Assembly: GCF_030376615.1 (NCBI RefSeq)
Contig: NZ_JARRAB010000020.1
Span: 35,730-99,729, forward strand
Direction of reading: 5' to 3'
DNA length: 64,000 bases
Origin: Pseudomonas sp. sp1636
Lineage (GTDB): Bacteria > Pseudomonadota > Gammaproteobacteria > Pseudomonadales > Pseudomonadaceae
Shown: piece after piece, positions 1-10,121 of the stretch
Layout: every line of letters starts with the position of its first letter
Numbering within the stretch: position 1 is the stretch's first letter
Program-made: the position numbers and the translations under genes
Notes under the pieces: model-generated
Told to the model about the DNA's origin: nothing
Databases searched by the model: none
Seen by the model: the letters and a program-made list of their open reading frames with translations, nothing else

Positions 1-534
1 CGGTTGATCGAGCGGCAGGCGCACTTGATTGTTGCGGATCAGCACATCGTCCTGGCCGGCGGGGTCGTTGGGGTCGAGGCCGAAGGGGTTGGCGCTGCCG
101 ATCCATTTGACATCCGACTTGCCCAGCTGGCGATCCTGGCCGGGGAAGCGGAAAGACCATTGCCACTGTTGGGCGACCACTTCCATTTCCTGGGCGTTAT
201 CCGGAACCCGCACGAAGTCGTGGTAAACCACCAGGCCAGGGGCCAGCAGGCCGATGATACCCACGCTGGTGATGCCGATTAACCACCACTCCAGCTTCTT
301 GTTTTCGGGCTGATAAGCCGCCCTGCGCCCTGCTTTATGCCGGTAACGAATGATCGCAACGGCCATGAACAGGGTGACGGCGATGAAGAAGATGCCGGTG
401 ATGAGCAGGGTGATAAACAGGGCGGCGTCTATCGAACCCCAGTTGGAGGCCGCCGCCGTTGCCTGCCAAGGGCTCAGCACATGGAACAGTACCGATGCCA
501 CAACGATTAGCACCAAGACAATTGCAAATACCAT
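1..534 (-). CDS. Cytochrome c oxidase subunit II-like protein (3' end beyond window)
   Basis: Membrane subunit II of a heme-copper terminal oxidase. The start ATG is at 534-532, and 178 codons are open to the left edge, so the gene is cut and its Cu-A cysteine region is not visible. Two membrane segments are seen, at about residues 1-17 (MVFAIVLVLIVVASVLF) and 33-60. They are followed by the conserved subunit II block LEWWLIGITSVGIIGLLAPG and the signature VVAQQWQWSFRFPGQD. The N-terminus lacks the long cleavable signal of the classical CoxB, which suggests one of the shorter bacterial subunit II variants. It is transcribed leftward, with the partner subunits presumably off the edge. The family call is firm; which oxidase it belongs to cannot be decided from this fragment. 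Confidence 0.85.
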   Translation of the reverse strand, partial: MVFAIVLVLIVVASVLFHVLSPWQATAAASNWGSIDAALFITLLITGIFFIAVTLFMAVAIIRYRHKAGRRAAYQPENKKLEWWLIGITSVGIIGLLAPGLVVYHDFVRVPDNAQEMEVVAQQWQWSFRFPGQDRQLGKSDVKWIGSANPFGLDPNDPAGQDDVLIRNNQVRLPLDQP

Positions 535-799
535 GTGTTTTGCATCCTGTTCCTGTCGCGCATATGGCTACACAAACATCCTGCTAAACAGCAAGGTCGA
601 ATACAGGCTTAATTCGGCCAGCGCCTTGTCCATCACCGCGGCGGGCCTGTCTGCCCGGCCGACGAGAAACGCTGGAAGGAGTATAGGGGAGGAAAAGAGC
701 CGCCGCCCAAATCGACACTGGGCGCCTCTGGCGATGGTTCGTCGGTCGGCTGGAGTGGCCCTCTGCTGGTGCAACGCCTATAAAGTTAAGGCATAACCC
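535..799. other. Intergenic stretch upstream of the oxidase gene
   Basis: Non-coding gap between the leftward oxidase gene and the palindromic element that starts at 800. No ORF with a convincing ribosome site or family signature is seen on either strand, and no clear terminator. It should contain the oxidase promoter on the minus strand, but no confident -35/-10 pair was recognised. Confidence 0.4.
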
Positions 800-1067
800 T
801 AGGGTCTGTTGCCGTTTCAGCGCAAGCCGCGTTGCCGCGAAAAATCTCGCCAGGCTAGGCGTAGGACGCCGGTAATGGTTGTTCCCTTGCCAAGTTCTAC
901 AACAACGCATGGCGAGATTTTCCGCGCAACCCGCAGGGCCGGGCCTGTTTTAGCGCGATGCTGCGTTTCTCGACGCTCATTTGGAACAACCAAACTTCGC
1001 GTCTCGTGCCTTGCCTCGCGCTAAAACAGGCTCCGGCGCGGTCGCGATGAAACGGTAACAGACCCTA
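800..1067. repeat. MITE-like palindromic element with 20-bp terminal inverted repeats
   Basis: A 268-bp non-coding element. The left end (800-819, TAGGGTCTGTTGCCGTTTCA) and the right end (1048-1067) are inverted copies with one mismatch. Two further inverted repeats lie inside: AAAATCTCGCCA at 841-852 pairs with TGGCGAGATTTT at 910-921, and GCCTGTTTTAGCGCGA near 943-958 pairs with its complement near 1017-1032. The whole can fold into two internal hairpins closed by the terminal stem. It has no coding capacity and lies 41 bp before the cystathionine beta-synthase start. Terminal repeats plus internal folds fit a non-autonomous mobile or multicopy repeat; its copy number in the genome cannot be seen here. 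Confidence 0.7.
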
Positions 1068-1108
1068 GCTCGGCCGTGCGATCGACTGGGTCGCGGAGGG
1101 CCAAACCG

Positions 1109-2473
1109 ATGTCCGCCAATCCCTTGCTCGACATGATCGGCAACACGCCGATTCTGCCGTTGACCCATCTCGACACGGGCTCGTGCCAGCTATTCGTCAA
1201 GCTGGAAAACCAGAACCCCGGCGGTTCGATCAAGGATCGCATTGCCCTGAGCATGATCGAGGCCGCCGAGAGCAGCGGCCAGTTGCAGCCCGGCGGCACC
1301 ATCATCGAAGCCACCGCCGGCAATACCGGCCTGGGTCTGGCCCTGGTCGCCGCGCAGAAGGGCTACCGCATGCTGTTGGTGGTGCCGGACAAGATGAGCC
1401 GCGAGAAGATCTTCCACCTCAAGGCGCTCGGCGCCGAGGTGCGCCTGACCCGCTCCGATGTCGGCAAGGGCCACCCCGACTACTACCAGGACCTGGCCCG
1501 CAGCATCGCCGCGCAGATGCCGGGCGCCTTCTACATCGACCAATTCAACAACCCGGCCAACGCCTGGGCCCACGAGAGCGGCACCGGCCCGGAAATCTGG
1601 GCGCAGATGGAGCAGCGCCTCGATGCCGTGGTGGTCGGCGTCGGCTCCGGCGGCACCCTCGGCGGCCTGACCCATTTCTTTCAAAAGGTGGCGCCGCAGC
1701 TCGAGATGGTGCTGGCCGACCCCGCCGGCTCGGTGCTGGCCGACTTCGTCGAGACCGGCCACTTCGGCGCGGCCGGCAGCTGGCTGGTGGAGGGCATCGG
1801 CGAGGACTTCGTCCCGGCCATCGCCGACTTCGCCCTGGTCAAGCGCGCCTACCGCATCGGCGACGCCGAGAGCCTGCACACCGCGCGCCTGTTGCTGCAG
1901 CAGGAGGGCGTGCTGGCCGGCTCCTCCTCCGGCACCCTGCTGGCCGCGGCGCTGCGCTACTGCCGCGAGCAGACCACGCCCAAGCGGGTGCTGACCTTCG
2001 TCTGCGACAGCGGCAACAAGTACCTGTCGAAGATGTTCAACGACTACTGGATGCTCGACCAGGGCCTGATCGAACGGCCCAGGCAAGGCAACCTGCGCGA
2101 CCTGATCGCGCGGCGCTACGAGGAAGGCAGCACGGTCACCTGCAAGCCCGAGGAAACCCTGGCGGCGGTGTACGGGCGCATGCGCTTTCACGACATCGAC
2201 CAGGTGCCGGTGATGGACGGCGACCGGGTGGTCGGCCTGATCGACGAATGGGATCTGCTGCGCGCGGTGAAGGATGCTCCGGCGCATTTCCAACTGCCGG
2301 TGCGCGAGGCGATGGTCGGCAAGCTGCAGACCCTGGATCCGGACGTGCCGCTGGAACGCCTGCTGCAGACCTTCGACGAAGGCCACGTGGCGTTGATCGT
2401 CGACAACGGCCGCTTCCTCGGCCTGATCACCAAGAGCGATGTGCTCAATCTCTGGCGCCGCACCCTGCGCTAG
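1109..2473 (+). CDS. Cystathionine beta-synthase
   Basis: PLP enzyme that condenses serine (or acetylserine) with homocysteine to cystathionine, the first step of reverse transsulfuration. The N-terminal fold-type II domain (about residues 1-330) shows the PLP lysine in NPGGSIKDRIAL, the TAGNTGLGLAL phosphate-loop region and the GVGSGGTLGG motif. The C-terminal 120 residues form a CBS-domain pair, with VPVMDGDRVVGLIDEWDLL and its repeat ending in FLGLITKSDVL. The chosen ATG at 1109 has GGAGGG 9 bp upstream and gives the usual MSANPLLDMIGNTPI start; a GTG at 1076 lies in frame but has no such site. The length of 454 residues matches bacterial CBS with a regulatory tail. It is followed by cystathionine gamma-lyase, as in P. 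aeruginosa. Confidence 0.93.
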   Translation: MSANPLLDMIGNTPILPLTHLDTGSCQLFVKLENQNPGGSIKDRIALSMIEAAESSGQLQPGGTIIEATAGNTGLGLALVAAQKGYRMLLVVPDKMSREKIFHLKALGAEVRLTRSDVGKGHPDYYQDLARSIAAQMPGAFYIDQFNNPANAWAHESGTGPEIWAQMEQRLDAVVVGVGSGGTLGGLTHFFQKVAPQLEMVLADPAGSVLADFVETGHFGAAGSWLVEGIGEDFVPAIADFALVKRAYRIGDAESLHTARLLLQQEGVLAGSSSGTLLAAALRYCREQTTPKRVLTFVCDSGNKYLSKMFNDYWMLDQGLIERPRQGNLRDLIARRYEEGSTVTCKPEETLAAVYGRMRFHDIDQVPVMDGDRVVGLIDEWDLLRAVKDAPAHFQLPVREAMVGKLQTLDPDVPLERLLQTFDEGHVALIVDNGRFLGLITKSDVLNLWRRTLR

Positions 2474-2524
2474 CGCCCTGAGCGGTAGAAGGGGTGTTCC
2501 GGGGGCTTGAGCCAGTCCCGCTCC

Positions 2525-2620
2525 TGTAGGAGGCGCGCCCCGCGGCGAATGCAGTCCGCAGGACTGCCAGGCTCTTGGGCCGCTGCCGAGCCGAGATCTG
2601 ACCAGCCATGCACAGAGTTT
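2525..2620. repeat. REP-like intergenic repeat
   Basis: Begins with TGTAGGAGGCGCGCCCCGCG and contains the perfect hairpin GCAGTCC-GCA-GGACTGC. Related sequences recur at about 10756, 25683, 30978, 32925, 49222 and 53208 in this window. It lies between the cystathionine synthase and lyase genes, so it would be part of a shared transcript if they form an operon. Confidence 0.6.
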
Positions 2621-2736
2621 TAGCTGGCGGGGACACCTGGCGGCCTCGACCAATGATCCACCCGTCATCGCGCGCGACGTTCCCCAACAGCCAGCGAAGG
2701 CGTTGTCGACGGGCAGAGCGCATACAGGAGTCCAGC

Positions 2737-3897
2737 ATGAACGAGTTCGAAACCCTGAGCGTACACGCCGGCTACGAGCCGGACTGGACCGGCGCGGTGA
2801 TGCCGCCGATCTACGCCACCTCGACCTTCCGCCAGCAGTCGCCGGGGGTGCACGCCGGCTACGAATACGGGCGCAGCCAGAACCCCACGCGCCAGGCGCT
2901 GGAACGGGCCATCGCCGAACTGGAGGGCGGCGCCCACGGCTATGCCTTTTCATCCGGCCTGGCGGCCTGCGCCACGGTGCTGGAACTGCTGCCGGCGAAC
3001 AGCCACCTGGTCGCGGTGGACGACCTCTACGGCGGCACCTACCGGTTGTTCGAGCGGGTGCGCAAAGCCAGCGCCGGGTTGCAGGTCAGCTACGTGCCGG
3101 CCGACGCCGATGCCGCCACCCTGGCCGGCGCACTGCGGCCGGAGACGCGGATGATCTGGGTCGAGACGCCGACCAACCCGACCCTGAAACTCTGCGACCT
3201 GGCCCAGATTGGCCAATTGGGCCGCGCCCGCGGCATCCTCACCGTGGCCGACAACACCTTCGCCTCGCCCTACCTGCAGCGGCCGCTGGAACACGGTTTC
3301 GACCTGGTCGTGCATTCGGCGACCAAGTACCTCAACGGCCATTGCGATGTGATCGCCGGGCTGGTGGTGACCGACCGCGCGGAACTGGCCGAGCAACTGG
3401 CGTTCCTGCAGAACTCGGTGGGCAGCATTCTCGATCCGTTCTCCAGCTTCCTCTGCCTGCGCGGCATGCGCACCCTGGCGCTACGTCTGCAGCGCCAGGT
3501 CGACAACGCCGGCGCACTGGCCGCCTGGCTGGAGCAACAGCCGCAGGTGGCGGCGGTACTCTATCCCGGCCTGCCCAGCCACCCGCAGCACGAGCTGGCG
3601 GCCCGGCAGATGCGCGGTGCGGGCGGTCTGGTCAGCCTCTACCTGGCCACTGACGGCGACGGCACCCGGCGCTTCCTTGAGGCCACCCGCCTGTTCACCC
3701 TGGCCGAGAGCCTGGGCGGGGTGGAAAGCCTGATCAGCCTGCCGGCGAAGATGACCCACGCCTCGATCCCCGCCGCACGCCGCGCGCAGATCGGCATCAG
3801 CGACAATCTGGTGCGCCTGTCGGTCGGCATCGAACATGTCGAGGATCTGCGCCGCGATCTGCAACAGGCGTTGGCGGCCATCGCGGCTTGCTCATAA
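2737..3897 (+). CDS. Cystathionine gamma-lyase / gamma-synthase family PLP enzyme
   Basis: Cys/Met-metabolism PLP enzyme of 386 residues. Next to cystathionine beta-synthase its likely role is cleavage of cystathionine to cysteine, 2-oxobutyrate and ammonia. Visible signatures are ETLSVHAGYEPD at the N-terminus, YEYGRSQNPTRQALE, the cofactor-facing VETPTNPTLKL and VADNTFASP, and the PLP lysine in VVHSATKYLNGH. The C-terminal SLGGVESLISLPAKMTHAS block is typical. ATG 2737 has ACAGGAG 6-12 bp upstream; the longer reading from 2608 is non-coding repeat. The stop overlaps by 6 bp with the stop of the convergent SufT gene. Family members differ in lyase and synthase activity; the neighbour favours lyase. 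Confidence 0.92.
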   Translation: MNEFETLSVHAGYEPDWTGAVMPPIYATSTFRQQSPGVHAGYEYGRSQNPTRQALERAIAELEGGAHGYAFSSGLAACATVLELLPANSHLVAVDDLYGGTYRLFERVRKASAGLQVSYVPADADAATLAGALRPETRMIWVETPTNPTLKLCDLAQIGQLGRARGILTVADNTFASPYLQRPLEHGFDLVVHSATKYLNGHCDVIAGLVVTDRAELAEQLAFLQNSVGSILDPFSSFLCLRGMRTLALRLQRQVDNAGALAAWLEQQPQVAAVLYPGLPSHPQHELAARQMRGAGGLVSLYLATDGDGTRRFLEATRLFTLAESLGGVESLISLPAKMTHASIPAARRAQIGISDNLVRLSVGIEHVEDLRRDLQQALAAIAACS

Positions 3898-4560
3898 CAG
3901 CCCGAGTTGCAGGCGCGCCGCCTCGGACATGCGGCTCTGATCCCAGGGCGGATCCCAGACCAGTTCGACCTCGACCTCGGCGACCCCGGGCAAGGCCGCG
4001 ACCTTGGCCCGTGCTTCCGCCTGCAAGACGTCGCCCATGCCGCAACCGGGGGCGGTCATCGACATCTTGATCGCCACCCGCTGGCCGCCGCCTTCCAGCA
4101 GCTGGGCCTGGCACTGGTAGATCAGACCGAGGTCGACCACATTGACCGGGATCTCCGGGTCGTAGACGGTCTTCAGCGTCTCCAGCACCTGCTGGATGTC
4201 GAAGGCGCCGCTGGCCGGCGGCGGCGCGCTGGTCGGGGGCGCCTGGCGCCCGAGGGCATCGGCCTCGCTGGCGGCGATCCGCGCCAGCCGCCCGCCGGCG
4301 ATCTGCACCGTGAAGCTGCCTCCCAGCGCCTGGGTCACCAGCACCCGCTCGCCCTGCTTCAGCAGCAGCGGCTCGCCGTGGGGAATCAGGGTGGCCGGGC
4401 AGTCGCGCCTGAGTGCCTGCGGCAGGGTCTGGGCTGGCCGGTTGGGATTGGCGAAGTACAGGCCGGTGCCCTGCAGGTCTTCCCGGTAGTCGATGGACAG
4501 GCCATGGGCGCGTTGCGCGCTGAGCGGATCGAGCAGCAGGCAGATGCCGTTGGCGTCCAC
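3892..4560 (-). CDS. sufT: SufT domain protein (in-frame 3' part of an IscA-like/SufT fusion)
   Basis: Fe-S assembly accessory protein. This frame holds the end of a degenerate HesB/IscA-like domain (ending in GTGLYFANPNRP), then the SufT core with RRDCPATLIPHGEPLLLKQG and LGGSFTVQIAGGRLARI. A MIP18/DUF59 domain follows, with VYDPEIPVNVVDLGLIY and the cysteine-bearing MSMTAPGCGMGDVL. The frame stays open upstream of 4560 through further IscA-like sequence, so the GTG at 4560 is an internal codon and not a credible start. It has no ribosome site, and the natural ATG at 4730 lies in another frame (see 4561-4730). It is the last gene of the suf operon. If the shift is real, a full-length product is not made. 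Function is assigned by family. Confidence 0.8.
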   Translation of the reverse strand: MDANGICLLLDPLSAQRAHGLSIDYREDLQGTGLYFANPNRPAQTLPQALRRDCPATLIPHGEPLLLKQGERVLVTQALGGSFTVQIAGGRLARIAASEADALGRQAPPTSAPPPASGAFDIQQVLETLKTVYDPEIPVNVVDLGLIYQCQAQLLEGGGQRVAIKMSMTAPGCGMGDVLQAEARAKVAALPGVAEVEVELVWDPPWDQSRMSEAARLQLGLL

Positions 4561-4730
4561 CAGGGTGTCGCCCTCGACGCCGGGCTCGAACAGCAGCTCG
4601 TGGGCGAAATGCTCGTCGATCCGCAGGCGCAGCCAGCTGCCGCCGCCCTCGGCCAGGGCCTCGCGCAGGATGCGCCGCGCCGCGCCGCGTCGCTGAGGCG
4701 GATATCGGGAGCGGGGTTAGCTTCTGTCAT
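4561..4730 (-). pseudogene. Displaced 5' part of the IscA/SufT gene, apparent frameshift
   Basis: ATG 4730, three bases after the sufU stop, begins MTEANPAPDIRLSDAARR, the start of an IscA-like domain. It then leaves frame inside the repetitive run GCGGCGCGGCGCGGCGC at about 4671-4687. Downstream the other frame resumes with RILREALAEGGGSWLRLRID and ELLFEPGVEGDTLVDANG, which connects directly to the SufT reading. Loss of one base, or gain of a CG pair, in this run restores one 279-280 residue fusion. A sequencing or assembly slip and a true mutation fit equally well. The IscA-like half shows none of the family's cluster-binding cysteines, so it is probably structural. Confidence 0.75.
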
Positions 4731-4733
4731 GCG

Positions 4734-5189
4734 CTACTCCGTCGAGACCGGCGCAGCGCCGCCTTGCAGGGCGCTGCGCAGGGTGTGCCAGGCCAGGGTG
4801 GCGCACTTGACCCGCAGCGGGAACTCCCAGACCCCCGCGAGTACCGCCAGTTTTCCGAGCGCCTCCGGCGGTGTCTGACTGCTCGGCCCCTCGGTGAGCA
4901 ATGCATGCACGCGGGTGAACAGTTCCAGCGCCTGCTCCTGGCGCATGCCCTTGATCGCCTGGGTCAGCAGGGAGGCCGAGGCCTGGGAAATGGCGCAGCC
5001 TTCGCCCTGGAAGGCGATGTCCTCGATCACCCCGTCGGCGAGCCTCAGCTCTATCCTCAGCTGGTCGCCGCACAGTGGGTTGAAGCCCTGCGCCGAGCGG
5101 TTGGAATCCTCGATGCGGCGGAAATTGCGCGGCCGCCTGCCGTGGTCGACGATCACCTCCTGATACAGCTCGCGCAGTGGGTCGTTCAT
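4734..5189 (-). CDS. sufU: SufU, NifU/IscU-like sulfur-transfer protein
   Basis: 151 residues, starting MNDPLRELYQEVIVDHGRRP. The three conserved cysteines are present in NPLCGD, GEGCAIS and VKCATLAWH. As in SufU proteins, the gap between the second and third is longer than in IscU. In Gram-positive SUF systems SufU is a zinc-bound protein that relays persulfide from SufS. The ATG overlaps the sufS stop by 4 bp (ATGA), indicating translational coupling. The presence of SufU in place of SufE matches the Gram-positive/actinobacterial operon type and not the enterobacterial one. Confidence 0.9.
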   Translation of the reverse strand: MNDPLRELYQEVIVDHGRRPRNFRRIEDSNRSAQGFNPLCGDQLRIELRLADGVIEDIAFQGEGCAISQASASLLTQAIKGMRQEQALELFTRVHALLTEGPSSQTPPEALGKLAVLAGVWEFPLRVKCATLAWHTLRSALQGGAAPVSTE

Positions 5190-6451
5190 CGAAACACCTC
5201 CCGCACCTTGACCAGGCCGGCCAGCAGCGCATCGATGTCCTGCTCGCTGCTGTAGCAGCCGAGCGAGGCGCGGGCGGTGGCGGCCAGGCCGTAGCGTTGC
5301 ATCAACGGTTGGGCGCAATGATGGCCGGTGCGGATGGCGATGCCTTCGCGGTCGAGAATGGTGCCGATATCGTGGGGGTGTACGCCGTCGAGGACGAAGG
5401 AGAGCACGCCGACCTTGTCCGCCGCGGTGCCGATCAGGCGCAAGCCCGGCAGCGCCGCCAGCGCCTGTTGCGCGTAGGCCAGTACGGCCTGCTCGTGGGC
5501 GGCCAGGGCGCCTGCGTCGAGTCCGGCGAGGAAGTCGACCGCCGCGCCCAGGCCGATCGCGCCGACCATGTTCGGCGTGCCGGCCTCGAAGCGCTGCGGC
5601 GGCTTGGCGTAGAGGGTCTCGTCGAAGCTGACCGAGAGGATCATGTCGCCGCCGCCCTGGTAGGGCGGCATCGCCTCGAGCAGCTCGCGGCGGCCGTAGA
5701 GCGCGCCGATGCCGGTGGGGCCGTACATCTTGTGCCCCGACAGGGCATAGAAGTCGCAGCCCAGGGCGCGCACGTCGAGCTTCAGGTGCGGGGCGGCCTG
5801 GGCGCCGTCGACCAGCACCGCCGCGCCCCGGGCATGGGCCAGCTCGACGATACGGCGGATCGGGTTGACGGTGCCGAGCACGTTGGAGACATGGGTGACG
5901 GCCAGCAGCCGGGTTTTGGGCCCGATCAGCCGTTCCAGCTCGTCGAGCAGCAGCTCGCCGGCGTCGTCGATCGGCGCCACCCGCAGCCGGGCGCCGGTCT
6001 GTTCGCAGAGCATCTGCCAGGGCACGATGTTGGAGTGATGCTCCATGGCGCTGATCAGCACTTCGTCGCCCGCGCGGACATGGGTTTTGCCATAGGTCTG
6101 CGCCACCAGATTGACCGCCTCGGTGGTGCCGCGGACGAAGACGATCTCCTCGGCGTGCCCGGCGTTGAGGAAGCGCTGAACCTTGATCCGCGCCTGCTCG
6201 TAGGCCTCGGTGGCGCGCAGCGAGAGGTAGTGTACGCCACGGTGGACGTTGGCGTTCTCTTCCAGGAAGAAGCGCGACATCGCCTCGATCACCGCCTGCG
6301 GCTTCTGGCTGGTGGCGGCGCTGTCGAGGTAGACCAGCGGTTTGCCGTAGATCCGTTGGGCGAGGATCGGAAACGCCTGGCGCAAGCGCTCGACCTGGTA
6401 CGGTTCGAAGCGCTGCGCCCGGGGCGGCAGGTTGCTTGCGCGCTGGTTCAT
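5186..6451 (-). CDS. sufS: SufS cysteine desulfurase
   Basis: PLP-dependent group II cysteine desulfurase of 421 residues, which releases sulfur from cysteine for Fe-S cluster assembly. It shows YLDSAATSQKPQAVIEAM near the N-terminus, EHHSNIVPW, the PLP lysine in YALSGHKMYGPTGIG, and the catalytic-loop cysteine in AIRTGHHCAQPLMQRYG. It overlaps sufD upstream and sufU downstream by 4 bp each, so the three are almost certainly co-translated. Length and motifs are normal. Confidence 0.95.
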   Translation of the reverse strand: MNQRASNLPPRAQRFEPYQVERLRQAFPILAQRIYGKPLVYLDSAATSQKPQAVIEAMSRFFLEENANVHRGVHYLSLRATEAYEQARIKVQRFLNAGHAEEIVFVRGTTEAVNLVAQTYGKTHVRAGDEVLISAMEHHSNIVPWQMLCEQTGARLRVAPIDDAGELLLDELERLIGPKTRLLAVTHVSNVLGTVNPIRRIVELAHARGAAVLVDGAQAAPHLKLDVRALGCDFYALSGHKMYGPTGIGALYGRRELLEAMPPYQGGGDMILSVSFDETLYAKPPQRFEAGTPNMVGAIGLGAAVDFLAGLDAGALAAHEQAVLAYAQQALAALPGLRLIGTAADKVGVLSFVLDGVHPHDIGTILDREGIAIRTGHHCAQPLMQRYGLAATARASLGCYSSEQDIDALLAGLVKVREVFR

Positions 6452-7767
6452 GGCGCCACCTCCAGACTGTGCAACTGCGCGGCGACCAGGCGCTCCACCT
6501 GGGGTCGCAGCGGCTCAAGGCGAATCGCCTCGAGCATCTCGCTGACGAAGGCGTAGGTCAGCAGCGCCTGCGCCGCCGGCCCGTCCAGCCCGCGCGAGCG
6601 CAGGTAGAAGAGTGCCTGTCGATCCAGCTGGCCGACGGCGGCGCCATGGGCGCACTGGACGTCGTCGGCGAAGATCTCCAGGCGCGGCTGGGCGTTGGCC
6701 CGGGCCGACGCCGACAGCAGCAGGTTCTTGACGGTCTGGCTGGCATCGGTCTTGATCGCACCCGGACGCACGATGATCCGCCCGTCGAAGACGCCGTGGG
6801 CCCGCCCGCCGAGCACGCCCTTGTAGCGCTCGCGGCTGGTGCAGTGGGGGGCCAGGTGCTCGATGCAGGTCTGGTTATCCAGGTGCTGCTCGCCGCCGAG
6901 CAGGTACAGACCATCGAGGGTCACCTGCGCGCCGGGGCCCTCGAGTACGACCCGCACCTCGTGGCGGGCGATGGCTCCGCCGCAGGCCGTCAGGTGGGCG
7001 TTGAAACGGCTGTCCCGCGCCTGCCGCACGTCCAGGCGGGCGAGATGGTAGGCGCTGCGGCTGGCGTCCTGCAGGCTGTAGTGCTCGAGTTCCGCACCGG
7101 CCTCGAGCACGATCTGGCTCAGCGCATTGCTCAGGTAAACCCCGCTCCCGCAGGCGACATGGCTTTCCACCAGGATCGCGCGGCTGCCGGAGCCGACCCG
7201 CACCAGCGTACGTGGCTGCGTCGCCAGCGGCGCGTCTGCCGGATCGGTGAGGAACACCAGGTGGATCGGTTGCTCGAGCCTGGTGTGGGCGGGGATCTGC
7301 AGCACGGCACCGTCCTCGCCGAGCGCCACGTTGAGCGCGCTGAAGGCATGCGGCGCCTCCTGCAGCGCCTGTGCCAGCAAGGGTTCCAGGACGGCGCGCT
7401 GTGCCTCCGGCAACGCCGCCAGGTTGCTCAGTTGCACACCCGCTGGCAGCCCTGCCAGCGCTGAGAGCGCTGCGACGAAATGACCATTGACGAACACCAG
7501 CCGCGGGCCAGCGTAGTCGCCGAGCCACTGGGCGAGGCGGGCGGCGGCCAAGCGCCGGATCGGCTGCGCCGCGGCCGGCTGGAACGGCAGCGCGAGGATG
7601 GGCGCGACCCGGGTGTACTTCCAGGCCTCGTCCTTGGCCGCGGGGAAGCCGTGTGCGGCCAGCCATTGCCAGGCCGCGTCGCGCACCTGTTGGCGCCAGG
7701 CGGGTTGGCGGCCCTGCTCGGTGGCGTGCAGGCCCGCCAGCAGAGGCACCTGGGCGGCACTGTTCAT
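6448..7767 (-). CDS. sufD: SufD, SufBC2D scaffold subunit
   Basis: 439 residues. The C-terminal SufBD beta-helix region shows LGGEQHLDNQTCIEHLAPHC, SRERYKGVLGGRAHGVFDGR and the conserved histidine block DDVQCAHGAAVGQLD. The N-terminal helical part contains DEAWKYTRVAPIL, typical of SufD. It pairs with SufB in the scaffold where clusters are built. ATG 7767 overlaps the sufC stop by 4 bp. The family is clear from these motifs although the N-terminal half is divergent. Confidence 0.93.
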   Translation of the reverse strand: MNSAAQVPLLAGLHATEQGRQPAWRQQVRDAAWQWLAAHGFPAAKDEAWKYTRVAPILALPFQPAAAQPIRRLAAARLAQWLGDYAGPRLVFVNGHFVAALSALAGLPAGVQLSNLAALPEAQRAVLEPLLAQALQEAPHAFSALNVALGEDGAVLQIPAHTRLEQPIHLVFLTDPADAPLATQPRTLVRVGSGSRAILVESHVACGSGVYLSNALSQIVLEAGAELEHYSLQDASRSAYHLARLDVRQARDSRFNAHLTACGGAIARHEVRVVLEGPGAQVTLDGLYLLGGEQHLDNQTCIEHLAPHCTSRERYKGVLGGRAHGVFDGRIIVRPGAIKTDASQTVKNLLLSASARANAQPRLEIFADDVQCAHGAAVGQLDRQALFYLRSRGLDGPAAQALLTYAFVSEMLEAIRLEPLRPQVERLVAAQLHSLEVAP

Positions 7768-8525
7768 GGCCGTTGCCCGGGCGCCGCCGCGGTTTCGAAA
7801 TGGGCGTAGCCGCGCCGCTCCAGTTCGACCGCCAGGGTCTTGTCGCCGGACTGGACGATCCGCCCGCTGGCCATGACGTGGACATAGTCGGGCACTATGT
7901 AGTCGAGCAGGCGCTGGTAGTGGGTGATCAGCAGCAGCGCGCGGTCGGCCCGGCGCAGCGCGTTGACCCCGGCCGCGACGCTGCGCAGGGCATCGATGTC
8001 CAGGCCCGAATCGGTCTCGTCGAGGATCGCCAACTGCGGCTCCAACATCGCCATCTGGAAGATCTCGTTGCGTTTCTTCTCGCCGCCGGAGAAACCTTCG
8101 TTGACCGCGCGGTTGATCAGGCCCGGATCCATCTCCACCAGCGCCATGCGCTCCTTGGCCAGGGCGAGGAAGTCCATGGCGTCCAGCTCCTCCAGCCCGC
8201 GTTGCTTGCGCACGGCGTTCAGCGCGGTGCGCAGGAAGTACAGGTTGCCGACCCCGGGGATCTCCACCGGGTACTGGAAGGCGAGGAAGATGCCGGCGAC
8301 CGCACGTGCTTCCGCCGGCATGGCCAGCAGATCCTCGCCCTGGTAGCGCACCGCGCCGCTGACCGCGTAGCTCTGGTCGCCGGCCAGCACCCGGGCCAGG
8401 GTACTCTTGCCCGAGCCGTTCGGCCCCATGACCGCGTGCACCTCGCCGGCCCCGATGCGCAGGCTGATGCCGCGCAGGATCTCGCGGCCCTCGACGCTGG
8501 CGTGCAGGTCTTCGATCTCCAGCAT
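7764..8525 (-). CDS. sufC: SufC, ABC-type ATPase of the SUF scaffold
   Basis: 253-residue cytosolic ATPase that powers conformational change in the SufBCD complex. It shows Walker A GPNGSGKSTLARVLAG, the signature FSGGEKKRNEIFQ and Walker B LAILDETDSGLDIDALR, the last two being diagnostic for SufC among ABC ATPases. It lies between sufB (15-bp gap) and sufD (ATGA overlap). Length is standard. Confidence 0.96.
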   Translation of the reverse strand: MLEIEDLHASVEGREILRGISLRIGAGEVHAVMGPNGSGKSTLARVLAGDQSYAVSGAVRYQGEDLLAMPAEARAVAGIFLAFQYPVEIPGVGNLYFLRTALNAVRKQRGLEELDAMDFLALAKERMALVEMDPGLINRAVNEGFSGGEKKRNEIFQMAMLEPQLAILDETDSGLDIDALRSVAAGVNALRRADRALLLITHYQRLLDYIVPDYVHVMASGRIVQSGDKTLAVELERRGYAHFETAAAPGQRP

Positions 8526-8540
8526 GGGCCACCTCCGGTC

Positions 8541-9989
<1,449 letters not shown>

Positions 9990-10121
9990 CGTCGCCTCCT
10001 CGTGCGGTTGGCAACTGCCTTCAACTATACCCCTTCGGCCCATACTCCTTAGATCGGTTTGGCCAGAATGTTCTTCACCAAGTATAGATACCCTGTTTTG
10101 CCTGAGCCGGCGGCGCGGCCA

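Noticed and set aside
1190..2953. 587-codon minus-strand frame over the cystathionine genes
   Set aside because: High-GC shadow; no domain recognised, and both sense genes are clear.
10040..10120. Possible IscR or SufR operator in the Rieske-sufB gap
   Set aside because: Only a short GTATAGATAC palindrome is present; it does not match a known consensus well enough.
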